From Bacteroidales bacterium UBA5072 (GTDB taxonomy: Bacteria > Bacteroidota > Bacteroidia > Bacteroidales > UBA10428): a stretch of DNA of 5,786 bases. The notes beneath the pieces were generated by a model. That model was not told the DNA's origin and did no database searches. It saw only the letters and a program-made list of their open reading frames with translations. How positions within the stretch are numbered: position 1 is the stretch's first letter; the number at the start of each line of letters is the position of its first letter. The DNA is taken from assembly GCA_002415855.1 (NCBI GenBank), contig DIAS01000075.1:3726-9511 (forward strand), read 5' to 3'. A program made the position numbers and the translations under genes. Positions 1 through 5,786 of this stretch are shown one piece after another.

Positions 1-137
1 ACAATTTCAACATCGGTACCGCATACCCCGACGGCAACAGCTTCCACGAGTATCGATCCGTCACGCAGATCCGGTTCAGGTATATCCATCAGCCTTGCGG
101 TTCCCGGTTTTTTTGGTTCAACTGTAATAGCTTTCAT
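1..137 (-). CDS. Zinc-dependent medium-chain dehydrogenase, glucose-1-dehydrogenase-like (N-terminus only)
   Basis: Only the first 45 codons are present; the gene runs off the left edge. The ATG at 137 begins MKAITVEPKKPG, followed by a GroES-like N-terminal fold ending in GVCGTDVEI. The Cys at residue 39 in the CGTD motif corresponds to the first catalytic-zinc ligand of medium-chain alcohol dehydrogenases. CGTDxEI is the form seen in archaeal-type glucose 1-dehydrogenases, which oxidise glucose to gluconolactone with NAD(P)+. Other polyol or alcohol dehydrogenases share this N-terminus, so the substrate is open. The start lies 23 bases after the stop of the DUF1214 gene, with a purine-rich AAGAGAA a few bases upstream, so co-transcription is plausible. 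The family call is fairly secure; the specific enzyme is not. Confidence 0.72.
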   Translation of the reverse strand, partial: MKAITVEPKKPGTARLMDIPEPDLRDGSILVEAVAVGVCGTDVEI

Positions 138-160
138 AAAATATTCTCTTATTTTTTAGT

Positions 161-607
161 TTATTTCCGTTTTATTATTTCTTCAATCTCACCAGGTCTC
201 CAACTTTTGTTAAACCATGTTTCGAGCGGATCATATAGACGAAATATCATAAACCAACGCTTTCCCGGTAAGGTCTTCACCCAGTTATTCTCCTTTCCCG
301 GAGGAACCACCGGGCCAAACCAGGCATCTACCGAACCATCATAGTTCACAACCAGTCTTTTACAATTACTATGTACAGACGGCCATGACTGATCTGTTCT
401 GATCATCAGGCATGTCTGGCTGTCATAGACAATTACTGACCAGAAGTTACTGGCAGGAATATCCGGTGGTAAATGCAATACATAATTCTTATCGCCTTCC
501 AGCGGATTACCCTTTGCGTCGGTCGTTCGGATAACCTCTTCTGCCATTAATTTCAATATTAGATCGTAACTCCTGATAACTTCCTCATGAATTTGTCTGA
601 GAAACAC
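161..607 (-). CDS. DUF1214-only protein, probable 5'-truncated remnant of a DUF1254/DUF1214 gene
   Basis: This encodes 148 residues. From about residue 28 (TTDAKGNPLEG) to the end it matches the DUF1214 domain of DUF1254/DUF1214 proteins. Visible motifs are LHLPPDIPASNFWSVIVYD, the TDQSWPS segment, DGSVDAWFGP, PPGKENNW, and the closing LYDPLETWFNKSWRPGEIEEI. Full family members are usually several hundred residues long with an N-terminal DUF1254 domain, which is absent here. The space where it would lie is occupied by the reductase-rhodanese gene. The first 25 or so residues do not look like the family. The frame starts at a GTG at 607, overlapping the reductase end by 23 bases; an ATG at 547 is a possible alternative. 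No signal peptide is visible. The biochemical role of the family is poorly defined. It could be a translated stand-alone domain or a decaying gene; the frame is intact and the motifs are well kept. Confidence 0.75.
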   Translation of the reverse strand: MFLRQIHEEVIRSYDLILKLMAEEVIRTTDAKGNPLEGDKNYVLHLPPDIPASNFWSVIVYDSQTCLMIRTDQSWPSVHSNCKRLVVNYDGSVDAWFGPVVPPGKENNWVKTLPGKRWFMIFRLYDPLETWFNKSWRPGEIEEIIKRK

Positions 608-2279
608 TATGTGAGCGGGACATCATTCCGCCTGATAACGTCCTGGCCATGAACCCGTTTTGCAGTAGGATCCGTGTTGCGTAGTAGGCCCGCTGTGCAG
701 AACGGCACAAGACGTAGATTTCACGGTCACGAGGAAGTTCACCCAGGCGCTCCCTCATCTGTGGCAGAGGGATGTTTACTGCACCCGGAACTGACTCTGC
801 TGTAACTTCAGGGGGATTGCGCACGTCAAGAATGAATCCGTCTCCCACTGATTCCCAATGCATGATCGGCATGTCACCGTGAAGTACATCAGCGGCAACC
901 ATTCCTGCGAAATTGACCGGATCTTTTGCGCTTCCGTAAGGTGGCGCATATGACAGCTCGGCTTCTTCAAGGTCATAAATGGTACATCCCATCTGGATAG
1001 CCATGGCAAATGAATCGATCCGCTTGGGCACGCCTTCTTCTCCCAGAACCTGAGCTCCTAGAAGGAGTCCGTTGGATTTGCGGAACAGGATTTTTATAAT
1101 GAGAAGTTTGGCATCAGGGTAATAACCGGCATGAGAATTGGGGTACAGGTAGATCTTTTCGTAGTCGGTGTCACCAAGCTGTCTGAGAGCCTTTTCACTT
1201 GTACCGGTTTGGGCAATGGCCGCATCAAAGAGTTTACAGATCGAAGTGCCCTGGGTGCCACGGAATCTTGAATCACGGCCTGCAATCACGTCAGCTGCGA
1301 TACGTCCCTGCCTGTTTGCAGGTCCTGCAAGCGGTATGAGGGTCCACTGACCGGTAACGAAGTCCTTTACTTCAATGGCATCACCTACAGCATAAATATC
1401 CGGGTTGGATGTGCGCATGCGCTCATCAACACGGATTCCTCCCCGCTGGCCAATCTCCAATCCTGCCATTTTCGCCAGTGCCGTTTCCGGGCGTACACCT
1501 ATAGCCAGGACCACGATGTCTGAAGAATAAGCTTTACCTGATTCGGTGAGAACTTCCAGGGACCCATCTTCCGTTTTGCGGAAACCGGCAACGCCGTCAT
1601 TGACCTTGACCTTTATCCCATGCCTTTTCATGTACCTCTTTACGATACGAGCCATTTCCGGATCGAGCGGAGGCATGACCTGGTCCAGTTTCTCAATCAG
1701 AGTTACCTGAAGCCCCCGGTGAATAAAGTTTTCAGCCATCTCGAGGCCGATAAATCCTCCGCCGACCACTACTGCCCGTTTTGGCTTCGATACAGTGTCA
1801 ACACCGGTAAAAGAGTTACCTACAGACCTGTCCTTGTCCCTGTCCAGCCATTCTCGTATATTCCTTGCGTCAGGTACTGTTCTTACTGAGAATATTCCCG
1901 GGAGATCAATACCGGGAAGAGGCGGACGTATAGGAGCTGCTCCGGGAGAAAGTACGAGTTTGTCATATTTCTCGCTGGTTACCTCACCGGTAAGGTGATT
2001 CTTGATCTCGACGGTTTTTCTATCCGGAGAGATACTGATCACCTCATTGTTAGTCCTGCAGTCGATATTGAATATTACCCGGAAAGACTGTTCGGTTGAT
2101 ACCAGCAAACTCGCCTCTTTTTCAATAGTACCACCAACATGGTACGGCAATCCGCAATTGGCGTACGACACATAGGGCCCACGCTCCAGCAACAGTATCT
2201 CGGCCTTTTCATCAAGCCTGCGCAACCTTGCAGCACATGATGCACCACCGGCTACTCCCCCAACGATAATTACTTTCAT
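585..2279 (-). CDS. CoA-disulfide reductase / NADH-dependent persulfide reductase with C-terminal rhodanese domain
   Basis: This 564-residue cytoplasmic flavoprotein belongs to the class I pyridine nucleotide-disulfide oxidoreductases. Residues 3-12 carry the FAD-binding glycine motif (VIIVGGVAGG). SYANCGLPY holds the single redox cysteine, Cys42, typical of CoA-disulfide and persulfide reductases. GGGFIG at 173-178 is the NAD(P)H site and AVGDA at 297-301 the second FAD contact. HAGYYPDAK and SYAPPYGSAKDPVN are family signatures of the dimerisation domain. A rhodanese domain spans about 470-551, with DVRNPPE and the active loop CRSAQR (Cys525). Characterised fusions of this kind reduce CoA-disulfide, CoA persulfide or polysulfide with NADH; the rhodanese is thought to deliver sulfane sulfur. 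Two oddities are a hydrophilic insertion of roughly 15-20 residues before the NAD motif (about 147-165) and an atypical Ser-rich tail after SGG (552-564). The ATG at 2279 follows an A-rich AAAGAATTAAAAC leader. Exact substrate is not shown. Confidence 0.93.
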   Translation of the reverse strand: MKVIIVGGVAGGASCAARLRRLDEKAEILLLERGPYVSYANCGLPYHVGGTIEKEASLLVSTEQSFRVIFNIDCRTNNEVISISPDRKTVEIKNHLTGEVTSEKYDKLVLSPGAAPIRPPLPGIDLPGIFSVRTVPDARNIREWLDRDKDRSVGNSFTGVDTVSKPKRAVVVGGGFIGLEMAENFIHRGLQVTLIEKLDQVMPPLDPEMARIVKRYMKRHGIKVKVNDGVAGFRKTEDGSLEVLTESGKAYSSDIVVLAIGVRPETALAKMAGLEIGQRGGIRVDERMRTSNPDIYAVGDAIEVKDFVTGQWTLIPLAGPANRQGRIAADVIAGRDSRFRGTQGTSICKLFDAAIAQTGTSEKALRQLGDTDYEKIYLYPNSHAGYYPDAKLLIIKILFRKSNGLLLGAQVLGEEGVPKRIDSFAMAIQMGCTIYDLEEAELSYAPPYGSAKDPVNFAGMVAADVLHGDMPIMHWESVGDGFILDVRNPPEVTAESVPGAVNIPLPQMRERLGELPRDREIYVLCRSAQRAYYATRILLQNGFMARTLSGGMMSRSHSVSQTNS

Positions 2280-2374
2280 AGTTTTAATTCTTTAGATATT
2301 ACTGTCTTAATTTTTAAAATTCTCTCGTTTGAAATATTTAATTATTCTACCTGCTTTTTCAGGGGAAGTAATAA

Positions 2375-2818
2375 TCAACTTATACCGTTTACCTTAAATA
2401 TGATCCCCAGAAAAAGAATGATCCCGATGGTCGTAATGATTACTGAAATAAAAAGAGAGTATCTGGGTCGCTTAATGTCATATTGCTTCCTGTAGAACCT
2501 GATTGTCGATACGTTTTCAACAGTACCCAGTACCAGAGAGATGATACCCATACCTATCATTAAGAGTCCTATCACTTTAGGGCTTGAAATACTTGGCATT
2601 ACCTTGTTCAATGCCTGAAGTTCCTCTCTCTGATATTCAAGGAATTTATAGATAGTAAACCCAAAACTTATGAGCGACAGACCGGTACGCACCCATGCCA
2701 TCAGCGAACGGTCAGCGGCCATCACTGTCCGTTCAACCGCCATATAATTGCTGTTAACCGTGGAATTCGGCTTTAAGCCTTCCTGATCATTGTTTATTAA
2801 TGGTTTTTCGTTTTCCAT
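2375..2818 (-). CDS. DUF202 (YidH-type) inner-membrane protein
   Basis: This 147-residue membrane protein has the DUF202 signature MAVERTVMAADRSLMAWVRT at residues 26-45, close to the family pattern of ERTxLAWxRT. It is followed by three predicted membrane segments at about 40-60, 82-100 and 121-141. The first 25 residues are hydrophilic, as in other members, and a basic loop (RFYRKQYDIKRPR, 107-119) separates segments two and three, suggesting that loop is cytoplasmic. The length is normal for the family and no biochemical function is established. The gene begins 25 bases after the stop of the outer-membrane protein gene and ends 95 bases before the reductase-rhodanese start, so it sits inside the sulfur-related gene set. 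No clear Shine-Dalgarno sequence precedes the ATG at 2818. The domain call is strong; any role in sulfur transfer is only suggested by position. Confidence 0.9.
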   Translation of the reverse strand: MENEKPLINNDQEGLKPNSTVNSNYMAVERTVMAADRSLMAWVRTGLSLISFGFTIYKFLEYQREELQALNKVMPSISSPKVIGLLMIGMGIISLVLGTVENVSTIRFYRKQYDIKRPRYSLFISVIITTIGIILFLGIIFKVNGIS

Positions 2819-2843
2819 AGTAACAAGTTATTAGTTATCTGTT

Positions 2844-3632
2844 TCAGAAATTAAATCCCAGCCTTATTACCGGGCCAAATTCGTCTGTATTAAATATAAA
2901 TTGTCCTGCATCTGTGTCTTTGTTATAATCTATTGATATGATCCTGTAACCTGCAGTCAGCTGAAAAATCTTCGAAAACCTGTAACCGGCATATGCCTGA
3001 AGCTGCCAGGTAAAATCTGATCCGGCTCCAAACCCTCCCAGGTCGCCCCTGAACTGAAAAAGCCACTTGTCGCGGATGTCGGCAGTTAGCCTGGCTATAA
3101 TGATCGGATCATACCATGTTGTTGTATTGTCTCTGTTGACTTCTTCGGTTCCCCCCGGAAATACATTTCGGCGCACATCCATCCCCGTACTGAGATGGTT
3201 AAGCCTGCCACCTGCGCCAACTTCGAGGAACGAAGTGATCCGGAAAAGTCCAACAGCTTCCCATATCCCCTGGTTTGCAGTAACAGTCCCTGAGTTCAGG
3301 ATGGTACCCGGAGTAACTTCATTCTCAAGGTTCATAAAAACAAGATCTGATGTAATTGCCCATTTTTTTGTTCGGGCCTCAAAGTATAACATTCCTCCAA
3401 TCTTCAGCTTACTGAATATGTCTCCGGGGTTAGCATCTATTGGAACTGAGACGAGATCGCCAATACCGGTTTCCCCTTTCATATTTGGGAATAGCAGGTA
3501 AACCTCCGTTAGAAATTTCCAACGCTTTTCCGGCTCCGATATTTGAGCTGAAACAGAGCTTATTCCGCTTAAAAACGAAAACAAACACAATACTGCTGAA
3601 TTAATTATATAGTGTTTTTTTATTATATCCAT
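2844..3632 (-). CDS. Exported outer-membrane beta-barrel protein
   Basis: This encodes 262 residues from the ATG at 3632; a GTG one codon upstream (3635) is also in frame but less likely. Residues 1-29 form a signal peptide: basic KK at 5-6, a hydrophobic core (AVLCLFSFL) and a VSA|Q cleavage site. The mature protein has many short alternating aromatic/polar strands, such as KWLFQFRGDLGGFG and WQLQAYAGYRF, and ends in RLGFNF. A terminal Phe in an amphipathic strand is the usual signal for barrel insertion by the BAM machinery. The early motif KWKFLTEVYLLFPNMKGETGIG-like region (residues 37-58) resembles a conserved uncharacterised family of envelope proteins, though I cannot name it. The predicted size fits a barrel of roughly 8-12 strands. 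It lies 51 bases after the rhodanese stop and 25 bases before DUF202, as expected for one transcript. Cargo or function is unknown. Confidence 0.82.
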   Translation of the reverse strand: MDIIKKHYIINSAVLCLFSFLSGISSVSAQISEPEKRWKFLTEVYLLFPNMKGETGIGDLVSVPIDANPGDIFSKLKIGGMLYFEARTKKWAITSDLVFMNLENEVTPGTILNSGTVTANQGIWEAVGLFRITSFLEVGAGGRLNHLSTGMDVRRNVFPGGTEEVNRDNTTTWYDPIIIARLTADIRDKWLFQFRGDLGGFGAGSDFTWQLQAYAGYRFSKIFQLTAGYRIISIDYNKDTDAGQFIFNTDEFGPVIRLGFNF

Positions 3633-3683
3633 CACGGTAACCTAGCTCCATCATAAAATGTTCCGTTTTCAGCAAAAGCCAAA

Positions 3684-4292
3684 CTATTGATTCTTCGGAA
3701 GTTTCATTAACATTATATCAACATTATAAGTAAATGGCAATCCTGAATTCTTCCAGCCGTTTTTTAACCGCTGACCAATAAAAACACTTTCAGGATCATC
3801 AACCGTGTCGCCTTCCACGCCATCTGTTATATTAAACACATTTTTAAAACCTGCTTCAGCCAGCTGATTCACGGCCATTGCACTTCGTCCGCCTGACCGG
3901 CACGTGACAAGCAGAGTATCAGTCGGAACTGCGACTTGTTTTACCTGGGAGATGAAATCAGGATTAGGTTTCATCGGAAACCTTTTCTTATCTGCGTCCC
4001 ACTGGTAGATCTGAAAGAGGAGCGGAATGTTCCATGCCATTGGTGCATGACCGACGAAGAGATATTCTTCAGGTGTCCGGACATCAATTATCTTAATATT
4101 TTCAAGATCAGCTTTCCATTTTTCGTAGGCTTCCTTTGACGTAACATACAATCCCAGGATTGTTTGTTTTTCTTTGGGAAGTTCGGGTTTTGCAACTTGT
4201 GCATTCGCATTTGGTTCGGATAAAAGGATGAATAATGCAGTCACGAAGATGAATGCCTTAAACCGTGGTTCAACCGCAATTAAAGATTTCAT
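3684..4292 (-). CDS. Exported (periplasmic) rhodanese-family sulfurtransferase
   Basis: This is a single-domain rhodanese of 202 residues from the ATG at 4292. That start gives a clean signal peptide: basic residues at 2-12, hydrophobic core AFIFVTALFILL, and cleavage at NANA|Q (31/32). An upstream in-frame ATG at 4352 would add 20 residues in front of the signal peptide with no better ribosome site, so I prefer 4292, which has an A/T-rich leader. The domain shows IIDVRTPEEY (Asp70), the extended segment QWDADKKRFPMKPNPDF, and the active loop CRSGGR with nucleophile Cys131 and Arg136. NITDGVEGD and the GLPFTY tail match periplasmic PspE-like sulfurtransferases with this longer architecture. 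Rhodaneses carry sulfane sulfur as a cysteine persulfide between donor and acceptor thiols. The physiological donor is unknown. It follows the ferredoxin-nitroreductase gene by 86 bases. Confidence 0.88.
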   Translation of the reverse strand: MKSLIAVEPRFKAFIFVTALFILLSEPNANAQVAKPELPKEKQTILGLYVTSKEAYEKWKADLENIKIIDVRTPEEYLFVGHAPMAWNIPLLFQIYQWDADKKRFPMKPNPDFISQVKQVAVPTDTLLVTCRSGGRSAMAVNQLAEAGFKNVFNITDGVEGDTVDDPESVFIGQRLKNGWKNSGLPFTYNVDIMLMKLPKNQ

Positions 4293-4378
4293 AAATTTTA
4301 TTTTAATTGGATAAAATTCAACGTAATTTAAATATTGGCTTGCGTTTTTCATCCCATGCCAGACAGCCAGATATTTCT

Positions 4379-5293
4379 CTAATTACCTCTTAATTCATAA
4401 TAAAGGTCTCCCGGGGCGCAGCACATGCGGGGCACGGTTTTTCCCGAATCTGCATTTTCTGAATAAATGACATCAACAGCTTTCCGCAATGGCACCCTGT
4501 GGTATTTTTCTGCCGGATATCCTATTACAGTGGTTCCGAACGGTACATAACCTTCAGGCATTCCAAGTAGCTCAATCAATGGTGGATATGTCTGGGCAGC
4601 AGTATTGATACTTCCTGTAAAAGTTGTTCCCAAACCCAGCCCGGTAGCTGCAAGTTGCAGTTGACCAATAGCAATCATTGCTGCCGGCGGGGCTGTCCGT
4701 TCATTTTTTGGCGCACAGGCAATGATAACGCACGGTGCTCCTCTGGAGATAGGATCCTGACCTAAATCCCAGGGTCCGACAAACAAGTCCAGTTTGGCTT
4801 CCTGGTAAAGAGCAGGATTTTTCTCCTTTACCATTATCATCCAGTCGACGGTCATCTGGGCAATCTTATGCACCTTTGCAGCATCATTAATAACAATCCA
4901 CTTAATAACCTGTCGGTTTGCCCCATTGGGCGCATACCGGGCAACATCGAGCAGTTGCATTATTTTGTCCTTTTCAACCCGCTTATTGATATAGCCTCTG
5001 ACTGAACGTCTGGATACAAGGAACTGTTTAACCCTTTCCCATTTTGGTATAAGCTGGATGTCAATAGGTTCACATTCCTCAGGGCTCATTGTCCTTTGAT
5101 GCATGGCCCCGGTAGGACAGATGGCTACACAATGGCCACAATCGATGCATAAATCCCATGCATTTTCAATGGGTACAGGGAAATCCTTTTTTGTGATCAA
5201 TCCACCCGGGCAGGCCCTTATGCAGCTGCCACAATTAATACATAAATCTTCATCAACTTTGATGATCGTATCCAGTTTGTAAGAAGTGTTCAT
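4379..5293 (-). CDS. Nitroreductase-family flavoprotein with N-terminal 2[4Fe-4S] ferredoxin domain
   Basis: This encodes 304 residues with no export signal, so it is probably cytoplasmic. Residues 18-29 (CINCGSCIRACP) and 49-60 (CIDCGHCVAICP) are two complete CxxCxxCxxxCP motifs, enough for two [4Fe-4S] clusters. A nitroreductase fold follows: RRSVRGY at 95-101 (FMN phosphate contact), APNGANRQ at 121-128, and the glycine-rich segment GLGLGTTF at 218-225. Such fusions are widespread in anaerobes and are thought to pass electrons from ferredoxin-type clusters to FMN; most lack a defined substrate. Additional cysteines are present at 74, 188, 193 and an adjacent pair at 291-292 near the C-terminus. 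The ATG at 5293 is preceded immediately by GAAGAGAA, too close for a standard ribosome site. It is the first gene after the hairpin-rich gap, so it may head the transcript that continues into the sulfurtransferase. Confidence 0.92.
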   Translation of the reverse strand: MNTSYKLDTIIKVDEDLCINCGSCIRACPGGLITKKDFPVPIENAWDLCIDCGHCVAICPTGAMHQRTMSPEECEPIDIQLIPKWERVKQFLVSRRSVRGYINKRVEKDKIMQLLDVARYAPNGANRQVIKWIVINDAAKVHKIAQMTVDWMIMVKEKNPALYQEAKLDLFVGPWDLGQDPISRGAPCVIIACAPKNERTAPPAAMIAIGQLQLAATGLGLGTTFTGSINTAAQTYPPLIELLGMPEGYVPFGTTVIGYPAEKYHRVPLRKAVDVIYSENADSGKTVPRMCCAPGDLYYELRGN

Positions 5294-5324
5294 TTTCTCT
5301 TCATAATTAGTTTTAAGGCAGTTA

Positions 5325-5362
5325 AGGGCGACAAATCCGTAAATATTGCAGTTTGTCGCCCT
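5325..5362. terminator. Perfect 11-bp inverted repeat, possible terminator or leader hairpin
   Basis: AGGGCGACAAA at 5325-5335 is matched exactly by TTTGTCGCCCT at 5352-5362, with a 16-base loop. It lies 68 bases beyond the stop of the right-hand gene and 31 bases before the ATG of the ferredoxin-nitroreductase. Read on the minus strand the stem is followed by TTAACTGCC, a poor U-tract. Read on the plus strand it is followed by CTCTTTT, which is better, but no plus-strand gene leads into it. It could be a terminator for the upstream gene, a 5'-UTR structure or a protein-binding site. Confidence 0.5.
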
Positions 5363-5372
5363 CTTTTACCAA

Positions 5373-5404
5373 GCTTCAGTATCAGATTACTATTTACCTG
5401 AAGC
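5373..5404. repeat. 7-bp inverted repeat in the same intergenic gap
   Basis: GCTTCAG at 5373-5379 pairs with CTGAAGC at 5398-5404 around an 18-base loop. It sits immediately to the right of the stronger hairpin, so a minus-strand transcript would form it first. The stem is short and could be chance in a 136-base gap; function is not shown. Confidence 0.35.
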
Positions 5405-5411
5405 ATTATTT

Positions 5412-5425
5412 TCAGAATTTTCTGA
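5412..5425. repeat. Short palindrome next to the stop codon of the right-hand gene
   Basis: TCAGAA at 5412-5417 mirrors TTCTGA at 5420-5425 with a two-base centre, five to eighteen bases beyond the TAG stop. A two-base loop is too tight for a good RNA hairpin, so a DNA-level symmetric site is as likely as any structure. Chance occurrence is quite possible. Confidence 0.25.
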
Positions 5426-5429
5426 CCGA

Positions 5430-5786
5430 CTACCCGATACGTCGTCCTGATTGAAGTGCCTCAGCAGGTTCAGGAAGTTTTGATGTAGTTACTTTTTTCC
5501 ATTGAATTTCCAGCAATTCCCTGGCAGCCTGTTCAATGATATCCGGTGCAGCCCATTCATATACATCAAAGTCGTTCTTGATGTAGCCATGTTTCAGCAT
5601 GAAATCCTTTCCAATCGCAACTGATACCAGGTTCTGAGGCGACAGGTTGGGAACCAGGTCGATTGGTTTAATTCCTTCAAATGTATCCTCTACATCGAGG
5701 TAGAAGGTCTGCCTGTCGAGGATGCCTGCTGCGGCATGCTTGTTTTCGTTACTCCAGCGCCCTACCCTGATCATACCTTTCATAAA
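5430..5786 (-). CDS. Unrecognised protein, 5' end at or beyond the window edge
   Basis: The open frame covers the last 118 codons of a gene and is still open at the window edge. An ATG at 5783 begins MKGMIRVGRW, and a second lies at 5774, but so close to the edge it is impossible to say whether either is the true start. I do not recognise the family. The product is soluble-looking and rich in acidic and aromatic residues. It has segments DRQTFYLDVEDTFEGIKPID, LVPNLSPQNLVSVAIGKDFM and FDVYEWAAPDIIEQAARELL, and a Pro/Ala-rich tail ending in GRRIG. The sequence reads as compact globular protein with no signal peptide, membrane segment, cysteine or repeat visible. It may be the C-terminal domain of a larger enzyme. 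Coding is supported by an uninterrupted frame, balanced composition and a stop (TAG) placed 136 bases before the next gene. Confidence 0.6.
   Translation of the reverse strand, partial: FMKGMIRVGRWSNENKHAAAGILDRQTFYLDVEDTFEGIKPIDLVPNLSPQNLVSVAIGKDFMLKHGYIKNDFDVYEWAAPDIIEQAARELLEIQWKKVTTSKLPEPAEALQSGRRIG

Noticed and set aside
527..586. EEVIR occurring twice, 15 residues apart, at the N-terminus of the DUF1214 protein (572-586 and 527-541)
   Set aside because: The two DNA segments differ at four of 15 positions, and the match does not extend convincingly on either side, so a duplication cannot be distinguished from chance.
776..1998. Several shorter open frames on both strands inside the reductase-rhodanese gene
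   Set aside because: All overlap a clearly coding frame with family motifs from end to end; none has a recognisable domain or plausible start region.
2280..2374. Possible hairpin CCTG/CAGG and promoter between DUF202 and the reductase gene
   Set aside because: The stem is only four pairs with no U-tract after it, and I found no convincing Bacteroidota-type TAnnTTTG promoter element in the 95-base gap. The region is AT-rich with nothing else I can support.
3067..3501. A 144-codon plus-strand open frame
   Set aside because: It lies entirely opposite the outer-membrane barrel gene, whose signal peptide and C-terminal Phe are convincing. The plus-strand product is Ser/Pro/Arg-rich with no recognisable motif, typical of an antisense shadow.
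4293..4352. Longer start for the exported rhodanese at 4352
   Set aside because: It would place 20 residues in front of a well-formed signal peptide and has no better ribosome-binding context than the ATG at 4292.

Overview
All eight genes that can be supported in this window lie on the minus strand, so the biological reading order runs from the right edge to the left. The organism looks like a Gram-negative bacterium, most likely in or near the Bacteroidota. It has an outer-membrane barrel with a terminal phenylalanine and two signal peptides cleaved before Gln. Most starts have A/T-rich upstream regions with little Shine-Dalgarno character, and spacing is operon-like. The taxonomic guess is inference; no ribosomal or marker gene is present.

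Layout from right to left: (1) 5786-5430, the 3' part, or nearly all, of an unrecognised gene. (2) 5429-5294, a 136-bp non-coding gap with several inverted repeats, including a perfect 11-bp stem. (3) 5293-4379, a nitroreductase with an N-terminal two-cluster ferredoxin domain. (4) 4292-3684, an exported single-domain rhodanese. (5) 3632-2844, an exported outer-membrane beta-barrel protein. (6) 2818-2375, a DUF202 (YidH-type) inner-membrane protein. (7) 2279-585, a CoA-disulfide reductase / NADH-dependent persulfide reductase fused to a C-terminal rhodanese. (8) 607-161, a short DUF1214-only protein that looks like the 3' remnant of a longer DUF1254/DUF1214 gene and overlaps the reductase gene. 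(9) 137-1, the start of a zinc-dependent medium-chain dehydrogenase, glucose-1-dehydrogenase-like.

The middle genes suggest a sulfane-sulfur or thiol-redox function spread over the cell envelope. There is a periplasmic rhodanese, a cytoplasmic flavin persulfide/CoA-disulfide reductase with its own rhodanese, and an electron-transferring Fe-S/FMN protein. An outer-membrane barrel and a small inner-membrane protein lie between the sulfur genes. The families are recognised from sequence motifs; that they act together is inference from order and spacing. No mobile element, tRNA, rRNA or CRISPR array was seen, and no gene-free stretch exceeds 300 bases.
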